From positions 928,861 to 992,860 of the forward strand of contig CALSRJ010000001.1 of assembly GCA_943788725.1 (NCBI GenBank): a stretch of DNA of 64,000 nucleotides. The letters run 5' to 3'. The notes beneath the pieces are model-generated. The model was not told the origin of the DNA, did no database searches, and saw nothing but the letters and a program-made list of their open reading frames with translations. Shown piece after piece: positions 51,135 to 61,100 of this stretch. Each line of letters opens with the position of its first letter. Within the stretch, counting starts at the first letter, position 1. The DNA comes from an uncultured Flavobacteriales bacterium (GTDB lineage Bacteria; Bacteroidota; Bacteroidia; Flavobacteriales_G; Salibacteraceae). Both the position numbers and the translations under genes were made by a program.

Positions 51135-53553
51135 ATCCGTATTTCTCTTCTTACTCATCACCCAGCTCATCGCTCAGTCGTGCCGACCTGCAAGGCACAT
51201 TGAGGAAGGGAAATATATTGTTTCACGCGCACGTGTCCATGTAAACAAGCAAAGCGACATCAGCTATGAAGCCGACGTTGAAGACTTGGATGCGTCAATC
51301 AAGCAGAAGCCATACCGACGCTGGTTTGGAATTGTTCCGTTCAATGTATCTGTCTGGAATTTCACCTACAAGCGCAACCAAGAAAAGCGACTCATCTCCT
51401 ACTTAAAGGAAACCATTGGTGAAGCGCCTCCTGTCTTCGAGCCCTACCTCCTGAAGAAATCGGTAGAGCAGATGGAGGCCACGTTGCGCAACAACGGATA
51501 CTTTGAGGGAAGCGTGAGCGCAGAAATAGATACCAATCGAAGAAAGGTCAAGATGAATTTCTACGTTGAAAGCGGAGAAGCATATACCATGCGCGCCGTT
51601 GGATACGCCTTCGAGGATACTGCGATCGCTAAAGAATTTCGTGATGGATTCAAAGGCAGCTTTAAACGAGGCGCACGTTTTGATTCCGAGGTGTTTGAAA
51701 ATGAACGAGACCGATTGACCAAAATGATGAAGAATCGGGGGTACTTCACCTTTGAAAAGATCCATGTGATTTTTGATGTAGACACCAACTTACCCGGCAG
51801 AAAATTTGATGTAACCGTCCGTCTGCGCAACCTTCGACTCACCCAGAACAATGGGCAGAAGGATACCGTCGTGCAGCGTTCGCATCAGATTCACACCCTA
51901 CGCTCGATTTCGATCAACGAAAATTACAACGCATCCTCAAAGCGGTCCACCGCGCTCGACACGGTGGACTTTGCGAACATGCAATTCTTGTACAAGGAAA
52001 AATTGATCGTTCGGCCTTCGCGGCTCAAACGCAACATCTTTATCAAGCCTGGAGACATCTACACGCTTGATCGCACCAACTATACCTATGATCGACTCAA
52101 CGCCTTGGGCAATTTCCGCTTCATCGATATGCGTTATTCGCCCTTGAGCTCAGACACGAATGGAGCTGAATTGGATCTATTGATTAACCTGACGAAGTCA
52201 CCACGCCAATCGTTTAGCGTGCAAACCACCGGCACTCATCGCTCGGGCAACCTGGGCATCTTCGCGAGTTTTGACTACCGCAATCGCAATTTATTTCGCG
52301 GGGCAGAACAGCTTGATTGGAGCATTTATGGGGGCTTAGAGTCACAGCGCACCAACGGTACCCAGGGAGACGTATCGAACGAAGTAATCGAAAACGTAAA
52401 GTTGTTCAACACCTATGAGTTTGGAGCACGCGTCGGCCTAACCGTACCGGACTTCCTGTTCCGTTTTTCGCGCAAGGATATGACATGGGCAAAAGAACCC
52501 AAGACCAACATCAGCGCGTCCATTGACAGGCAGTTCAGACCGCAATACGACCGCACCTTACTCAACACCAACTATCGGTATACGATGCGCTTACGCGATA
52601 AGGACCAATTGGCCATTTCACCAATAGACCTTAGCGTCATCTCGCTGTCTAAGGACTCCATTTTTGAACGCCAACTTCAATTGACGAACAATGCCTTGCT
52701 CATCAACAGTTACAATGACCATGTCATCGCCGCCGGAAAAGTTTCGTACTCCAATACGACCAAGGATGACAACGTGACGAAGAACTACCATTATTACACC
52801 TTCAATTTCGAAACGTCGGGTAATATACTACGAGCCTTGGGCAAGCCTTTGGGATTGGACTATGACGCAGAGCGAGACTCGTATTTGGTTCGGAACATTG
52901 CGTTTTCTCAGTACATCAAGCTGGATGGCAATTTTGTGAAGTACTTCATCCTGAATGAGCACAGCAAAATGGTCTACCGTCTGTTCGGTGGAATCGGTGT
53001 GCCGCTGACCAATCTCAACGTCATCCCTTTTGAACGCAGCTTCTTCGCTGGTGGATCGAATGACATACGCGCTTGGCGGGCCCGGGCCTTGGGTCCAGGT
53101 GGATTATCTGAAACGGAAACCTACGGCATTGACCAAGTGGGTGAGGTACAGCTGGAAATCAATACAGAATATCGCTTCCACATCATTAAAATAATAGAAG
53201 GGGCATTGTTCATGGATGTCGGCAACATCTGGTTGGTAAAAAAGGACCCTGAACGGCCGAATGCAGAATTTGATCCAACGCGCTTCTACAAGGAAATTGC
53301 CATTGCTCCAGGAGCAGGCATTCGCTTGGACTTTTCCTTTTTTGTACTCCGACTGGATGCTGGATTGCAACTCAAGGACCCACAATTACCCGTCGGCGAG
53401 CGATGGTTATTTCAAGGGAAGGAAGAGACCCTACTCTTGCGGAAGGCGGCCAACATCGAACGCGTATCCGACGGATTTTCGGAAGTCAAAGAATGGAATG
53501 GCGCTTATCGGCCACAGGTCACCTTCAACCTCGGAATCCTGTACCCTTTCTAA
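51124..53553 (+). CDS. tamL: TamL: BamA/TamA-family outer-membrane lipoprotein
   Basis: This 809-residue Omp85-family protein has an N-terminal lipoprotein-like signal (LFLLITQLIAQSC), several POTRA-type domains (~25-400; LKKSVEQMEATLRNNGYFEG, RLTKMMKNRGYFTFEKIHVI) and a 16-strand-type barrel ending RPQVTFNLGILYPF. The signature RSFFAGGSNDIRAWRARALG (residue ~640) is the conserved lid-lock region of Omp85 proteins. The lipid anchor is the feature that defines TamL, the Bacteroidota counterpart of TamA that works with TamB. tamB is not seen here. The RNA methyltransferase-tamL pairing is common in the phylum. Confidence 0.9.
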   Translation: MRIRSVFLFLLITQLIAQSCRPARHIEEGKYIVSRARVHVNKQSDISYEADVEDLDASIKQKPYRRWFGIVPFNVSVWNFTYKRNQEKRLISYLKETIGEAPPVFEPYLLKKSVEQMEATLRNNGYFEGSVSAEIDTNRRKVKMNFYVESGEAYTMRAVGYAFEDTAIAKEFRDGFKGSFKRGARFDSEVFENERDRLTKMMKNRGYFTFEKIHVIFDVDTNLPGRKFDVTVRLRNLRLTQNNGQKDTVVQRSHQIHTLRSISINENYNASSKRSTALDTVDFANMQFLYKEKLIVRPSRLKRNIFIKPGDIYTLDRTNYTYDRLNALGNFRFIDMRYSPLSSDTNGAELDLLINLTKSPRQSFSVQTTGTHRSGNLGIFASFDYRNRNLFRGAEQLDWSIYGGLESQRTNGTQGDVSNEVIENVKLFNTYEFGARVGLTVPDFLFRFSRKDMTWAKEPKTNISASIDRQFRPQYDRTLLNTNYRYTMRLRDKDQLAISPIDLSVISLSKDSIFERQLQLTNNALLINSYNDHVIAAGKVSYSNTTKDDNVTKNYHYYTFNFETSGNILRALGKPLGLDYDAERDSYLVRNIAFSQYIKLDGNFVKYFILNEHSKMVYRLFGGIGVPLTNLNVIPFERSFFAGGSNDIRAWRARALGPGGLSETETYGIDQVGEVQLEINTEYRFHIIKIIEGALFMDVGNIWLVKKDPERPNAEFDPTRFYKEIAIAPGAGIRLDFSFFVLRLDAGLQLKDPQLPVGERWLFQGKEETLLLRKAANIERVSDGFSEVKEWNGAYRPQVTFNLGILYPF

Positions 53554-53578
53554 CATTATGAAGTCAAAATTATTGGTA

Positions 53579-53586
53579 TAGCTTTG
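53579..53586 (+). promoter_or_regulatory. accD -7 box
   Basis: TAGCTTTG matches TAnnTTTG exactly and ends 20 bases before ATG 53607. The upstream -33 position (53557-53559) reads TAT, a poor match. Confidence 0.45.
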
Positions 53587-53606
53587 CACCATCCAAAGGA
53601 CTCAGC

Positions 53607-54452
53607 ATGGGATGGTTTAAACGCATGACCGAGGGTATACGCACCCCGACGAAGGAGAAGAAGGAAACGCCTGAGGGCTTGTGGTACAAATGCCGACAGT
53701 GCAACCACGTAGTTAGTTCTGACGAACATGCCCAATCTTCGTGGGTTTGTGAGAACTGCAACTACCACGAGCGAATCGGATCACATCAGTACTTCCAGAT
53801 CATCTTCGACAACAATCGCTTTACAGAGATCAATCCGCACATGGTATCGGGTGACCCTTTATCGTTTGAAGACACCAAAAAGTACGCTGACCGATTGCGC
53901 GGATCTATCCGTAAAACGGGATTGCACGACGCCGTGCGCACTGCCTCTGGAAACTTACACCGCAAGAAGGTTGTCGTGGCGTGCATGGATTTCAGTTTCA
54001 TAGGTGGCAGCATGGGATCAGTGGTAGGCGAAAAAATTGCGCGCGCCATCGATTATGCGATTGAGCACAATTCGCCCTTCATCATGATCAGCAAGAGTGG
54101 CGGGGCACGGATGATGGAAGCTGCTTTTTCATTGATGCAAATGGCCAAGACCAGCGCCAAGCTTACGCAACTGAGCGAAAAGAAATTACCATATATCTCG
54201 ATCCTTACAGACCCTACTACCGGTGGGGTAACCGCTTCTTTCGCGATGTTGGGAGACATCAACATCGCCGAGCCTGGCGCACTGATTGGATTCGCAGGAC
54301 CGCGGGTAGTGAAAGAAACCATTGGTAAGGACCTTCCAGAAGGCTTTCAAACAGCGGAGTTTGTGCTAGAACATGGCTTCCTCGACTTCATCGTGGCCCG
54401 CAAGGATTTACGCGAACGACTCAATCAATTCATCACACTGATTAAAAATTAA
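53607..54452 (+). CDS. accD: Acetyl-CoA carboxylase carboxyltransferase subunit beta
   Basis: This 281-residue subunit moves the carboxyl group from biotin to acetyl-CoA to form malonyl-CoA. An N-terminal zinc ribbon (Cys29, Cys32, Cys48, Cys51) is followed by the crotonase-fold carboxyltransferase with [39 protein letters not shown] and [17 protein letters not shown]. accA lies elsewhere. It is upstream of rpsO, which has its own promoter. Confidence 0.96.
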   Translation: MGWFKRMTEGIRTPTKEKKETPEGLWYKCRQCNHVVSSDEHAQSSWVCENCNYHERIGSHQYFQIIFDNNRFTEINPHMVSGDPLSFEDTKKYADRLRGSIRKTGLHDAVRTASGNLHRKKVVVACMDFSFIGGSMGSVVGEKIARAIDYAIEHNSPFIMISKSGGARMMEAAFSLMQMAKTSAKLTQLSEKKLPYISILTDPTTGGVTASFAMLGDINIAEPGALIGFAGPRVVKETIGKDLPEGFQTAEFVLEHGFLDFIVARKDLRERLNQFITLIKN

Positions 54453-54460
54453 ATAAGTGA

Positions 54461-54490
54461 TTGAAGCAGAGATGAAAATGCCTATCTTTG
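54461..54490 (+). promoter_or_regulatory. rpsO promoter (TTG-N19-TATCTTTG, perfect consensus)
   Basis: TTG (54461-54463), exactly 19 bases, then TATCTTTG (54483-54490). Both elements and the spacing match the Bacteroidota -33/-7 consensus without error, the best promoter in the window. Transcription should start near 54494, leaving a ~30-base leader. Confidence 0.85.
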
Positions 54491-54524
54491 CGCCCCTTAT
54501 TTAAGAAAAGTTATAAGCTGAAGC

Positions 54525-54794
54525 ATGTATTTGACAAGCGAAAAGAAACAAGAGATTTTTAAGAAGCACGGCAACAGTGCTTCTGACTCAGGATCAGCCG
54601 AAGGGCAGATCGCGCTCTTCACCTATCGAATTGCGCACCTTACGGAGCACTTGAAAGAGAACCGCAAGGATTTCAACACACAGACAGCCCTTATCCGTTT
54701 GGTCGGTAAGCGCAGAAGTCTTCTGAACTACCTCAAGAGTAAAGACATTGAGCGTTACAGGAGCATCATCAAGGAATTGAACCTGAGGAAGTAA
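54525..54794 (+). CDS. rpsO: 30S ribosomal protein S15
   Basis: This 89-residue primary 16S rRNA-binding protein has FTYRIAHLTEHLKENRKDFNTQ and IRLVGKRRSLLNYLKSKD, both hallmarks of S15. It is followed by an intrinsic terminator and then by pnp, the usual rpsO-pnp order. Its own promoter at 54461-54490 separates it from accD. Confidence 0.98.
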   Translation: MYLTSEKKQEIFKKHGNSASDSGSAEGQIALFTYRIAHLTEHLKENRKDFNTQTALIRLVGKRRSLLNYLKSKDIERYRSIIKELNLRK

Positions 54795-54813
54795 TCCTCT
54801 TCAAGACAAAGGG

Positions 54814-54839
54814 AAAAGGCAATGAACATTGCCTTTTTT
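54814..54839 (+). terminator. Intrinsic terminator between rpsO and pnp
   Basis: AAAAGGCAATG (54814-54824) pairs with CATTGCCTTTT (54827-54837), followed by a T run to 54839. The perfect stem and T tail make it a convincing rho-independent terminator 20 bases after rpsO. Expression of pnp would need read-through or a promoter in the 28 bases that remain. Confidence 0.8.
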
Positions 54840-54867
54840 CATATATACACTTATCGTTTATTGAATT

Positions 54868-57003
54868 ATGTTAATCGGAACCACAAAAACGATCACCGGA
54901 TCAAACGGTGATCAAATTCAGATCGAGACCGGTAAGCTTGCGAAGCAGGCGGATGGCTCAGTCGTGGTCAAGCAAGGAGGAACCATGTTGCTTGCCGCAG
55001 TTGTATCAAACAAAGAAGCTAAAGCAGGAGTGGACTTCCTTCCACTGACTGTTGACTATAGAGAGAAATACGCATCTGCGGGAAAATTCCCAGGTGGTTT
55101 CTTTAAGAGAGAAGCGCGTCCTTCTGACGGAGAAGTACTCACCATGCGATTGATTGACCGCGCTTTGCGCCCGCTCTTTCCTGGCGATTACCATGCAGAC
55201 ACGCAAGTAATGGTGAGTTTGATCTCATCAGACAAGCAAACACAACCAGACGCCCTGGCATGTTTGGCTGCCTCAGCCGCCATCGCCGTTTCTAACCTTC
55301 CTTTCGCAGGACCTGTATCAGAAGTACGCGTCGGTCGTATCGACGGTAAATTCGTCATCAATCCGACCTTCGAGCAAATGGCCGACTGTGATATGGACAT
55401 CATGGTAGCTGCTACCATTGATAACATCATGATGGTAGAAGGTGAAATGGCAGAAGTGAGTGAAGCGGATATGTTGGAGGCGATCAAGGTCGCTCACCAA
55501 GAGATCAAGCTGCACTGCCAAGCTCAGTTGGACCTAGCATCCGAAATTGAAAAGTCTAAGGTTAAGCGCGAATACTCGCACGAAACAAACGACGCAGAAC
55601 TCGAAGCAAACGTTCACGCTTATTGTTTTGACAAATGCTACGCGATTGCCACTTCGGCCAGCGCTAAGCAGGATCGATCCGATGCGTTCAAAGCCTTATC
55701 TGCTGAATTCCTTGCAACCCTTCCAGAAGAAGAGCAGGATGAGAAAGCGGAGCTCGTTGGGAAATACTTCCACGACGTAGAGAAGAAGGCAATGCGCAAG
55801 ATGATCCTCGACGAAGGCAAGCGTTTGGATGGTCGTAAGACCGATGAGATTCGCCCGATTTGGTGTGAGGTAGATTACCTACCGGGCACGCACGGATCTG
55901 CGATCTTCACTCGTGGTGAAACACAGTCATTGACAACGATTACCCTTGGAACCAAGCTCGACGAGCAAATGATCGACGGTGCTTTGATGAAAGGCAGCGA
56001 GAAATTCCTATTGCATTACAACTTCCCTCCTTTCTCTACCGGCGAGGCTCGCCCGATTCGCGGTGTTTCTCGACGAGAGGTTGGACACGGAAACTTGGCA
56101 CTTCGTGCGCTGAAAGGCATGCTTCCAGACGCTGAAATCAATCCCTACACCATCCGTATCGTAAGTGACATCCTTGAATCAAACGGTTCGTCTTCTATGG
56201 CTACTGTTTGTGCAGGAACGCTCGGCCTTATGGATGCCGGTGTAAAGATCAAGCGACCCGTAAGCGGCATCGCGATGGGACTCATCATGGGTGAAGATGG
56301 AAAGTACGCTGTGCTTTCAGACATCCTAGGAGATGAAGATCACTTGGGAGACATGGACTTTAAAGTAACAGGTACCTCAAAGGGAATCACGGCTTGTCAA
56401 ATGGACATCAAAGTAGATGGCTTGGCATACGAGGTGTTGGAGAAAGCGCTGAACCAAGCCAAAGAAGGTCGCGCTCACATCCTAGGCGAAATGATGAAGA
56501 CGATGAGTGAGCCACGTGAGGATTACAAGCCACACGTTCCACGCATTGAAACCATCTTCATTGACAAAGAGCAGATTGGAGCGGTTATCGGACCAGGCGG
56601 TAAAGTGATTCAAGAAATCCAAGCTAAGACGGAAACTACCATTTCCATTACCGAGGAAGACAACAAAGGCATGGTTCAGATAGCCTGCGACAACAAAGAA
56701 GGAATGGACAAGGCCTTGGCATGGATCAAGGGGATCGTTGCGAAGCCTGAGCCTGGTACGGTCTACATGGGTAAGGTGAAGAACCTTGCTGCATTCGGAG
56801 CTTTCGTTGAGATTCTTCCAGGAAAGGACGGCTTGCTTCACATATCAGAGATTGACTGGACACGCGTCGAGAACGTTGAAGATGTATTGAAGGTCGGTCA
56901 AGAGATCGAGGTTAAACTCATCGAAATCGATGAAAAAACAGGAAAACTACGTCTTTCCAGAAAGGCCTTGATTCCACGACCAGAGCGCAACCCAGCGGAG
57001 TAA
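54868..57003 (+). CDS. pnp: Polyribonucleotide nucleotidyltransferase (PNPase)
   Basis: This 711-residue phosphorolytic 3'-5' exoribonuclease has two RNase PH-like domains (~10-215 and ~310-540; second has [14 protein letters not shown] and [17 protein letters not shown]), the helical linker between them, a KH domain ([20 protein letters not shown]) and a C-terminal S1 domain ([20 protein letters not shown]). Length is normal. Upstream is rpsO with a terminator between; a second strong terminator follows the stop. Confidence 0.98.
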   Translation: MLIGTTKTITGSNGDQIQIETGKLAKQADGSVVVKQGGTMLLAAVVSNKEAKAGVDFLPLTVDYREKYASAGKFPGGFFKREARPSDGEVLTMRLIDRALRPLFPGDYHADTQVMVSLISSDKQTQPDALACLAASAAIAVSNLPFAGPVSEVRVGRIDGKFVINPTFEQMADCDMDIMVAATIDNIMMVEGEMAEVSEADMLEAIKVAHQEIKLHCQAQLDLASEIEKSKVKREYSHETNDAELEANVHAYCFDKCYAIATSASAKQDRSDAFKALSAEFLATLPEEEQDEKAELVGKYFHDVEKKAMRKMILDEGKRLDGRKTDEIRPIWCEVDYLPGTHGSAIFTRGETQSLTTITLGTKLDEQMIDGALMKGSEKFLLHYNFPPFSTGEARPIRGVSRREVGHGNLALRALKGMLPDAEINPYTIRIVSDILESNGSSSMATVCAGTLGLMDAGVKIKRPVSGIAMGLIMGEDGKYAVLSDILGDEDHLGDMDFKVTGTSKGITACQMDIKVDGLAYEVLEKALNQAKEGRAHILGEMMKTMSEPREDYKPHVPRIETIFIDKEQIGAVIGPGGKVIQEIQAKTETTISITEEDNKGMVQIACDNKEGMDKALAWIKGIVAKPEPGTVYMGKVKNLAAFGAFVEILPGKDGLLHISEIDWTRVENVEDVLKVGQEIEVKLIEIDEKTGKLRLSRKALIPRPERNPAE

Positions 57004-57032
57004 TTCGCTCATTTACATAACTGTGTTAACAG

Positions 57033-57068
57033 GCCGGTATTTAAAAGTCTAAATACCGGCTTCTTTTT
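57033..57068 (+). terminator. Intrinsic terminator after pnp
   Basis: GCCGGTATTTA (57033-57043) pairs perfectly with TAAATACCGGC (57050-57060) around a six-base loop, followed by TTCTTTTT (57061-57068). A strong rho-independent terminator that should insulate the sigma-factor gene from pnp. Confidence 0.85.
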
Positions 57069-57077
57069 CACCGTCGG

Positions 57078-57112
57078 GGATGGTTTTCCTTTATCCAGCG
57101 AAAAAACCATCC
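57078..57112 (+). promoter_or_regulatory. Perfect 10-bp inverted repeat just before the sigma-factor start codon
   Basis: GGATGGTTTT (57078-57087) pairs with AAAACCATCC (57103-57112) across a 15-base loop; the flanking G57077 and T57113 can add a wobble pair. The downstream arm ends one base before ATG 57114. In RNA it would occlude the translation start; in DNA it could be an operator. No recognisable promoter box lies between it and the pnp terminator. Confidence 0.6.
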
Positions 57113-57113
57113 T

Positions 57114-57983
57114 ATGCGCCAATTAAAGATAACGCAGCAGATCACCAACCGTGAGACTGCATCCCTTGACAAGTACCTTACTGAGATCGGTCGTGAAGAC
57201 CTTATCACAGCAGAGCAAGAAGTAGAACTGGCACGCCGCATCAAAGACGGTGACCAAGCTGCACTCGCCAAAATGGTGAGCGCCAATTTGCGTTTTGTCG
57301 TTTCCGTTTCAAAGCAGTATCAAAACCAAGGTCTGAGTCTTCCTGACTTAATCAACGAAGGCAACTTGGGACTGATCAAGGCAGCTAAGCGCTTTGATGA
57401 AACGCGAGGCTTCAAATTCATCTCCTACGCCGTGTGGTGGATTCGTCAGAGCATCCTTCAGGCGCTTGCAGAGCAGGCCAGGATCGTTCGACTTCCCTTG
57501 AACAAGATTGGCAACATCAACAAGATCAACCGCGCTTACGCAGCCTTGGAGCAGGTGCACGAGCGTGAACCCACTGTTCATGAGATCGCACACGAACTCG
57601 AAATGGCCGAAGGAGATATCAGCCAAAACATTAAGAATAACCGACGTCATGTCTCCATGGACGCTCCCATTCCTGGAGCAGAGGATGATGATCGGAATAT
57701 GTATGACCTCATGCAGGGGGAAACCGAGCACAATCCGGAATCCACCCTCTTGAATGATTCACTCCGCCGAGAAATCGAACGGTCTCTCGCAACCCTCTCA
57801 GAGAGAGAAAGCGACGTCATTCGACTTTATTTCGGACTTACCGGCAATCATCCAATGACCTTGGAAGAAATTGGTGAGGAGTTTGATCTCACCCGCGAAC
57901 GCGTGCGTCAGATCAAAGAGAAGGCGATTCGTCGCCTGCGACACACCTCTCGCAGCAAGCTGTTGAAAGATTATTTAGGTTAA
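57114..57983 (+). CDS. rpoD: Primary RNA polymerase sigma factor (RpoD/SigA, short Bacteroidota form)
   Basis: This 289-residue group-1-like sigma-70 factor has region 1.2 ([20 protein letters not shown]), region 2 ([20 protein letters not shown] and [20 protein letters not shown]), region 3 ([20 protein letters not shown]) and region 4 ([20 protein letters not shown] followed by [11 protein letters not shown]). The long region 1.1 is missing, as is usual in Bacteroidota. It should direct recognition of the TAnnTTTG promoters seen across the window. It stands alone between two terminators, with a start-codon hairpin that may control it. Confidence 0.95.
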   Translation: MRQLKITQQITNRETASLDKYLTEIGREDLITAEQEVELARRIKDGDQAALAKMVSANLRFVVSVSKQYQNQGLSLPDLINEGNLGLIKAAKRFDETRGFKFISYAVWWIRQSILQALAEQARIVRLPLNKIGNINKINRAYAALEQVHEREPTVHEIAHELEMAEGDISQNIKNNRRHVSMDAPIPGAEDDDRNMYDLMQGETEHNPESTLLNDSLRREIERSLATLSERESDVIRLYFGLTGNHPMTLEEIGEEFDLTRERVRQIKEKAIRRLRHTSRSKLLKDYLG

Positions 57984-58043
57984 AAACCACATTTGTTTCG
58001 GGAAAACGATCGTGGCAGAATAGACGAAGCGTAGTTCACCACT

Positions 58044-58060
58044 GCGCTTCGGTGCGTTTT
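58044..58060 (+). terminator. Terminator after the sigma-factor gene (UUCG tetraloop)
   Basis: GCGC (58044-58047), loop TTCG (58048-58051), GTGC (58052-58055), then TTTT. A cUUCGg tetraloop gives a stable short stem with one G-U pair. Position 61 bases after the sigma-factor stop fits a terminator. A 12-base palindrome CCGCCTAGGCGG (58079-58090) follows between this and the convergent OmpA-protein gene and may serve the other direction, though it lacks a T run. Confidence 0.5.
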
Positions 58061-58100
58061 AACCAGGCTTGACCTTACCCGCCTAGGCGGTTACCTTCCT

Positions 58101-61100
58101 TTAATCTTTGATGAATTCTACCCTTCGGTTCTTCGCCCTTCCTTCCTCTGTATCATTTGGAGCGATCGGATCTGACTCACCCTTGGGTACTACCTTGATC
58201 TGCGTATTCTCGATGCCCGCCATCTCCAAGTGGTAGAGGACGTTGGATATCCTGAGGATAGAAACCCTTTGGTTTACGCTGTCCGATCCGATGCTATCGG
58301 TGTGTCCCTCGATGGTCAAGGTCATTTCAGGGTTATTCTTCAACATCGGGATGACAACTTGATAGATGTAGTCGATCTGGTAATCGGTCAGTAAGAACTC
58401 ATTGAAATCAAAATGCAAATCCCATCCTTTCTGGGTTTCCTCTACTTGGGCAATGCCGCTCTTAAGTCTATAATCAGAGTCGTCCAAAACAGCTGTAGCG
58501 GCAGTAGGCTTCGCCTCACTTTCCACTTTGGCTTCCTCAAAGACCGTCTTCGTGACCTTATCTACATTGACATCCATGGTTTCGCCTTTACCATCTTTTG
58601 GCGGGGTAAGGGCGAACTCATCTCCTCCTTCTTCAGAAGTTCCTTTCTCCCCCTCTGTTGGCGTTTGAGCCGTTCCTGTCAGGCTAATCACCAAATCGCT
58701 GTCTCCTTCTTCTAGGCGCGGACGGAACACAAAGTCATCTCCTAATCGGGTCAGTCTTCGTTTTTCATCTTTGAGCAAGGCGTATAGCGTAGCTCCTTCA
58801 AGGCTGAAAGATTCATCCCCGACTTTGATCAAATAAGTCTCCTCACCAGAGAGTTTATCCACATAGAACACGCCGCCTTCATAGATGGCTGAATGCGCTA
58901 TCTCATTTCCTCGCTTGTCGGTAATGCTTATCTCGGTTCCCGGGTCAGGTTGATACCTAGCATCAAATTGGAATCGATCGTATCGTGCCAAGAGTTCATC
59001 TTGCGTCAAAGAGGCAAATGCCTCAGGTAAGTCAGGGTACTTAAGACGTTCTGCCGCAATCGCATCATCGTGCACAGATGACAAACGAGGCATAGAACTA
59101 GCAATACTGATGGTAGACTTAGGCTCCAGCAATTCGCTTGGTGCAACGCTGAATCCTTTCTCAGCCGAAGCCACTTCCTTCTGCTCCCCATCTGAGATGG
59201 AATACAGCTTCGCATTTTCGGTGTTTACCTTGTCATTGAACTCCATGGAGTATTCCTTCTCCCGATCGAGCTCCTTGAATTTAAAGCTTCCATCCTGCTC
59301 TACTAGTGACGAATCTACTGCGTTGATCTGACCATTCTCCATCAAGTAAACCTGCGCGTCAGGGTCGATGGGATCCTCGGTAGCAAGCATGAACATGTCG
59401 AAATTGATCTCCGTATCCTCCACGATGATCTCATCTATAGGTCGGTAGCTGTAGCCCTGCTTCAAGAGAGGCAGCATGCGCTCTCGGCCATTCAACCAAG
59501 TATACAACCGAGCCGCAGCCATATTGAATCCGTCTTGTGCAACTCGGATAGAGTACGTTTCCTGGCCCTTCAGGCGATCTACATTGAACCTTCCTTTTGA
59601 ATAAACAATCGCTGAATCCACCAAGAATCCTGCTGCATTGTACACCATTACTTGGGTGCCAATCACTGGACCGCCTGGCATCTCAAAGGCAAATTGATCG
59701 TATTGCTCTGACAATTCCTCTGGACTCATGTTCGCATAGCGCGACTCATGAGATACGGCGCTCTTCAGCACGAATTTGGTTCCATCACGTGAAGTGAGTG
59801 TGAACTCGTCAAATTGGAACTCACTTCCGTCCGCATTCTTGACCTCAAGTCCGTACTTCTTTTCTGGATCCAGTTTTAGGAATTTGAACTTGTTTTCGTC
59901 GCCCACCAAGGCACTGTCGATTCGAATGTTGTTTTCATCCAGCAGGTAGACCATCGTTCCTTTTGGAGGGAGACGCTCATAATCAAACTTGTAATAGTCA
60001 ATTCGCTTCGCCATGACGGATCCAACGATCTTCTTCTCAGTCTCTCCTTCTGGGTTAAACTCTACCTTTTCACCTGAAGCATCTACGATGAAGAAACGAT
60101 CAAGCCCCATGCTATTGTCAATGGCTTTTTCCAACTTCAGTTTGAAATTGCCATCCGGTGGGAGACGCGTGAATTTGACCTCACCATATTCATCCACGAC
60201 TGCAGAATCAATCACATTGTTGTTTTCATCTACGGCATAGACTACCGTTCCCTCGGGAGGTCCACCTTCATCGCCAGATACAGTAAAGATCTCTGTGGTC
60301 TCCGCTTGCTTCTTTCCCGCAATCTTCTTTGTGGTTTCGCCTTCTGCATTGAATTCGATCTCATCTCCTGATGCATCCACAATAAAGAAGCGATCCAGCC
60401 CGAGACTGCCGTCAATGGCTTTCTCCAATTTCAGTTTGAAATTACCATCCGGTGGGAGACGCGTGAATTTGACCTCACCAAACTCGTCAACCACGGCGGA
60501 ATCAATCACATTGTTGTTTTCATCTACAGCATAGACTACGGTTCCCTCGGGAGGCCCAGCGCCTTCATCGTTCGAGACTTTAAAGACTTCTGTAGTCTCT
60601 GCCAATTTCTTACCCACGATTTTACCTGAAGTTTCTCCTTCAGCGTTAAACTCGATCTGATCACCCGAAGCATCTACAATGAAGAAACGATCCAAGCCCA
60701 TGCTGTTGTCGACTGCCTTCTCTAATTTCAACTTGAAGTTTCCATCGGGTGGCAGACGCGTGAATTTGATCTCACCGAACTCATCCACTACAGCAGAATC
60801 AATCACATTGTTGTTTTCATCGACAGCATAAACAACGGTTCCTTCTGGCGGCCCACCGCCGGTTTCATCCGAAACCTTAAACACCTCGGTGCTCTCTGCC
60901 AGCGCCTTTCCTGCTATTTTCTTAAACGTCTCACCCTCCTCATTAAAGCTGATTTTATCCCCAGAAGCATCCACAATGAAGAAACGATCTAGCCCCATAC
61001 TCATGTCATCCGTCTTCTCAAGCGTCAGCTTGAAATTTCCATCCGCTGGAAGACGGGTAAATCTGACTTCTCCAAATTCATCCACCGTTGCCGAGTCGAT

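Noticed and set aside
58079-58090. Palindrome CCGCCTAGGCGG as a site-specific recombination or attachment site
   Set aside because: There is no integrase, direct repeat or compositional change nearby; it is better seen as part of the convergent gene end.
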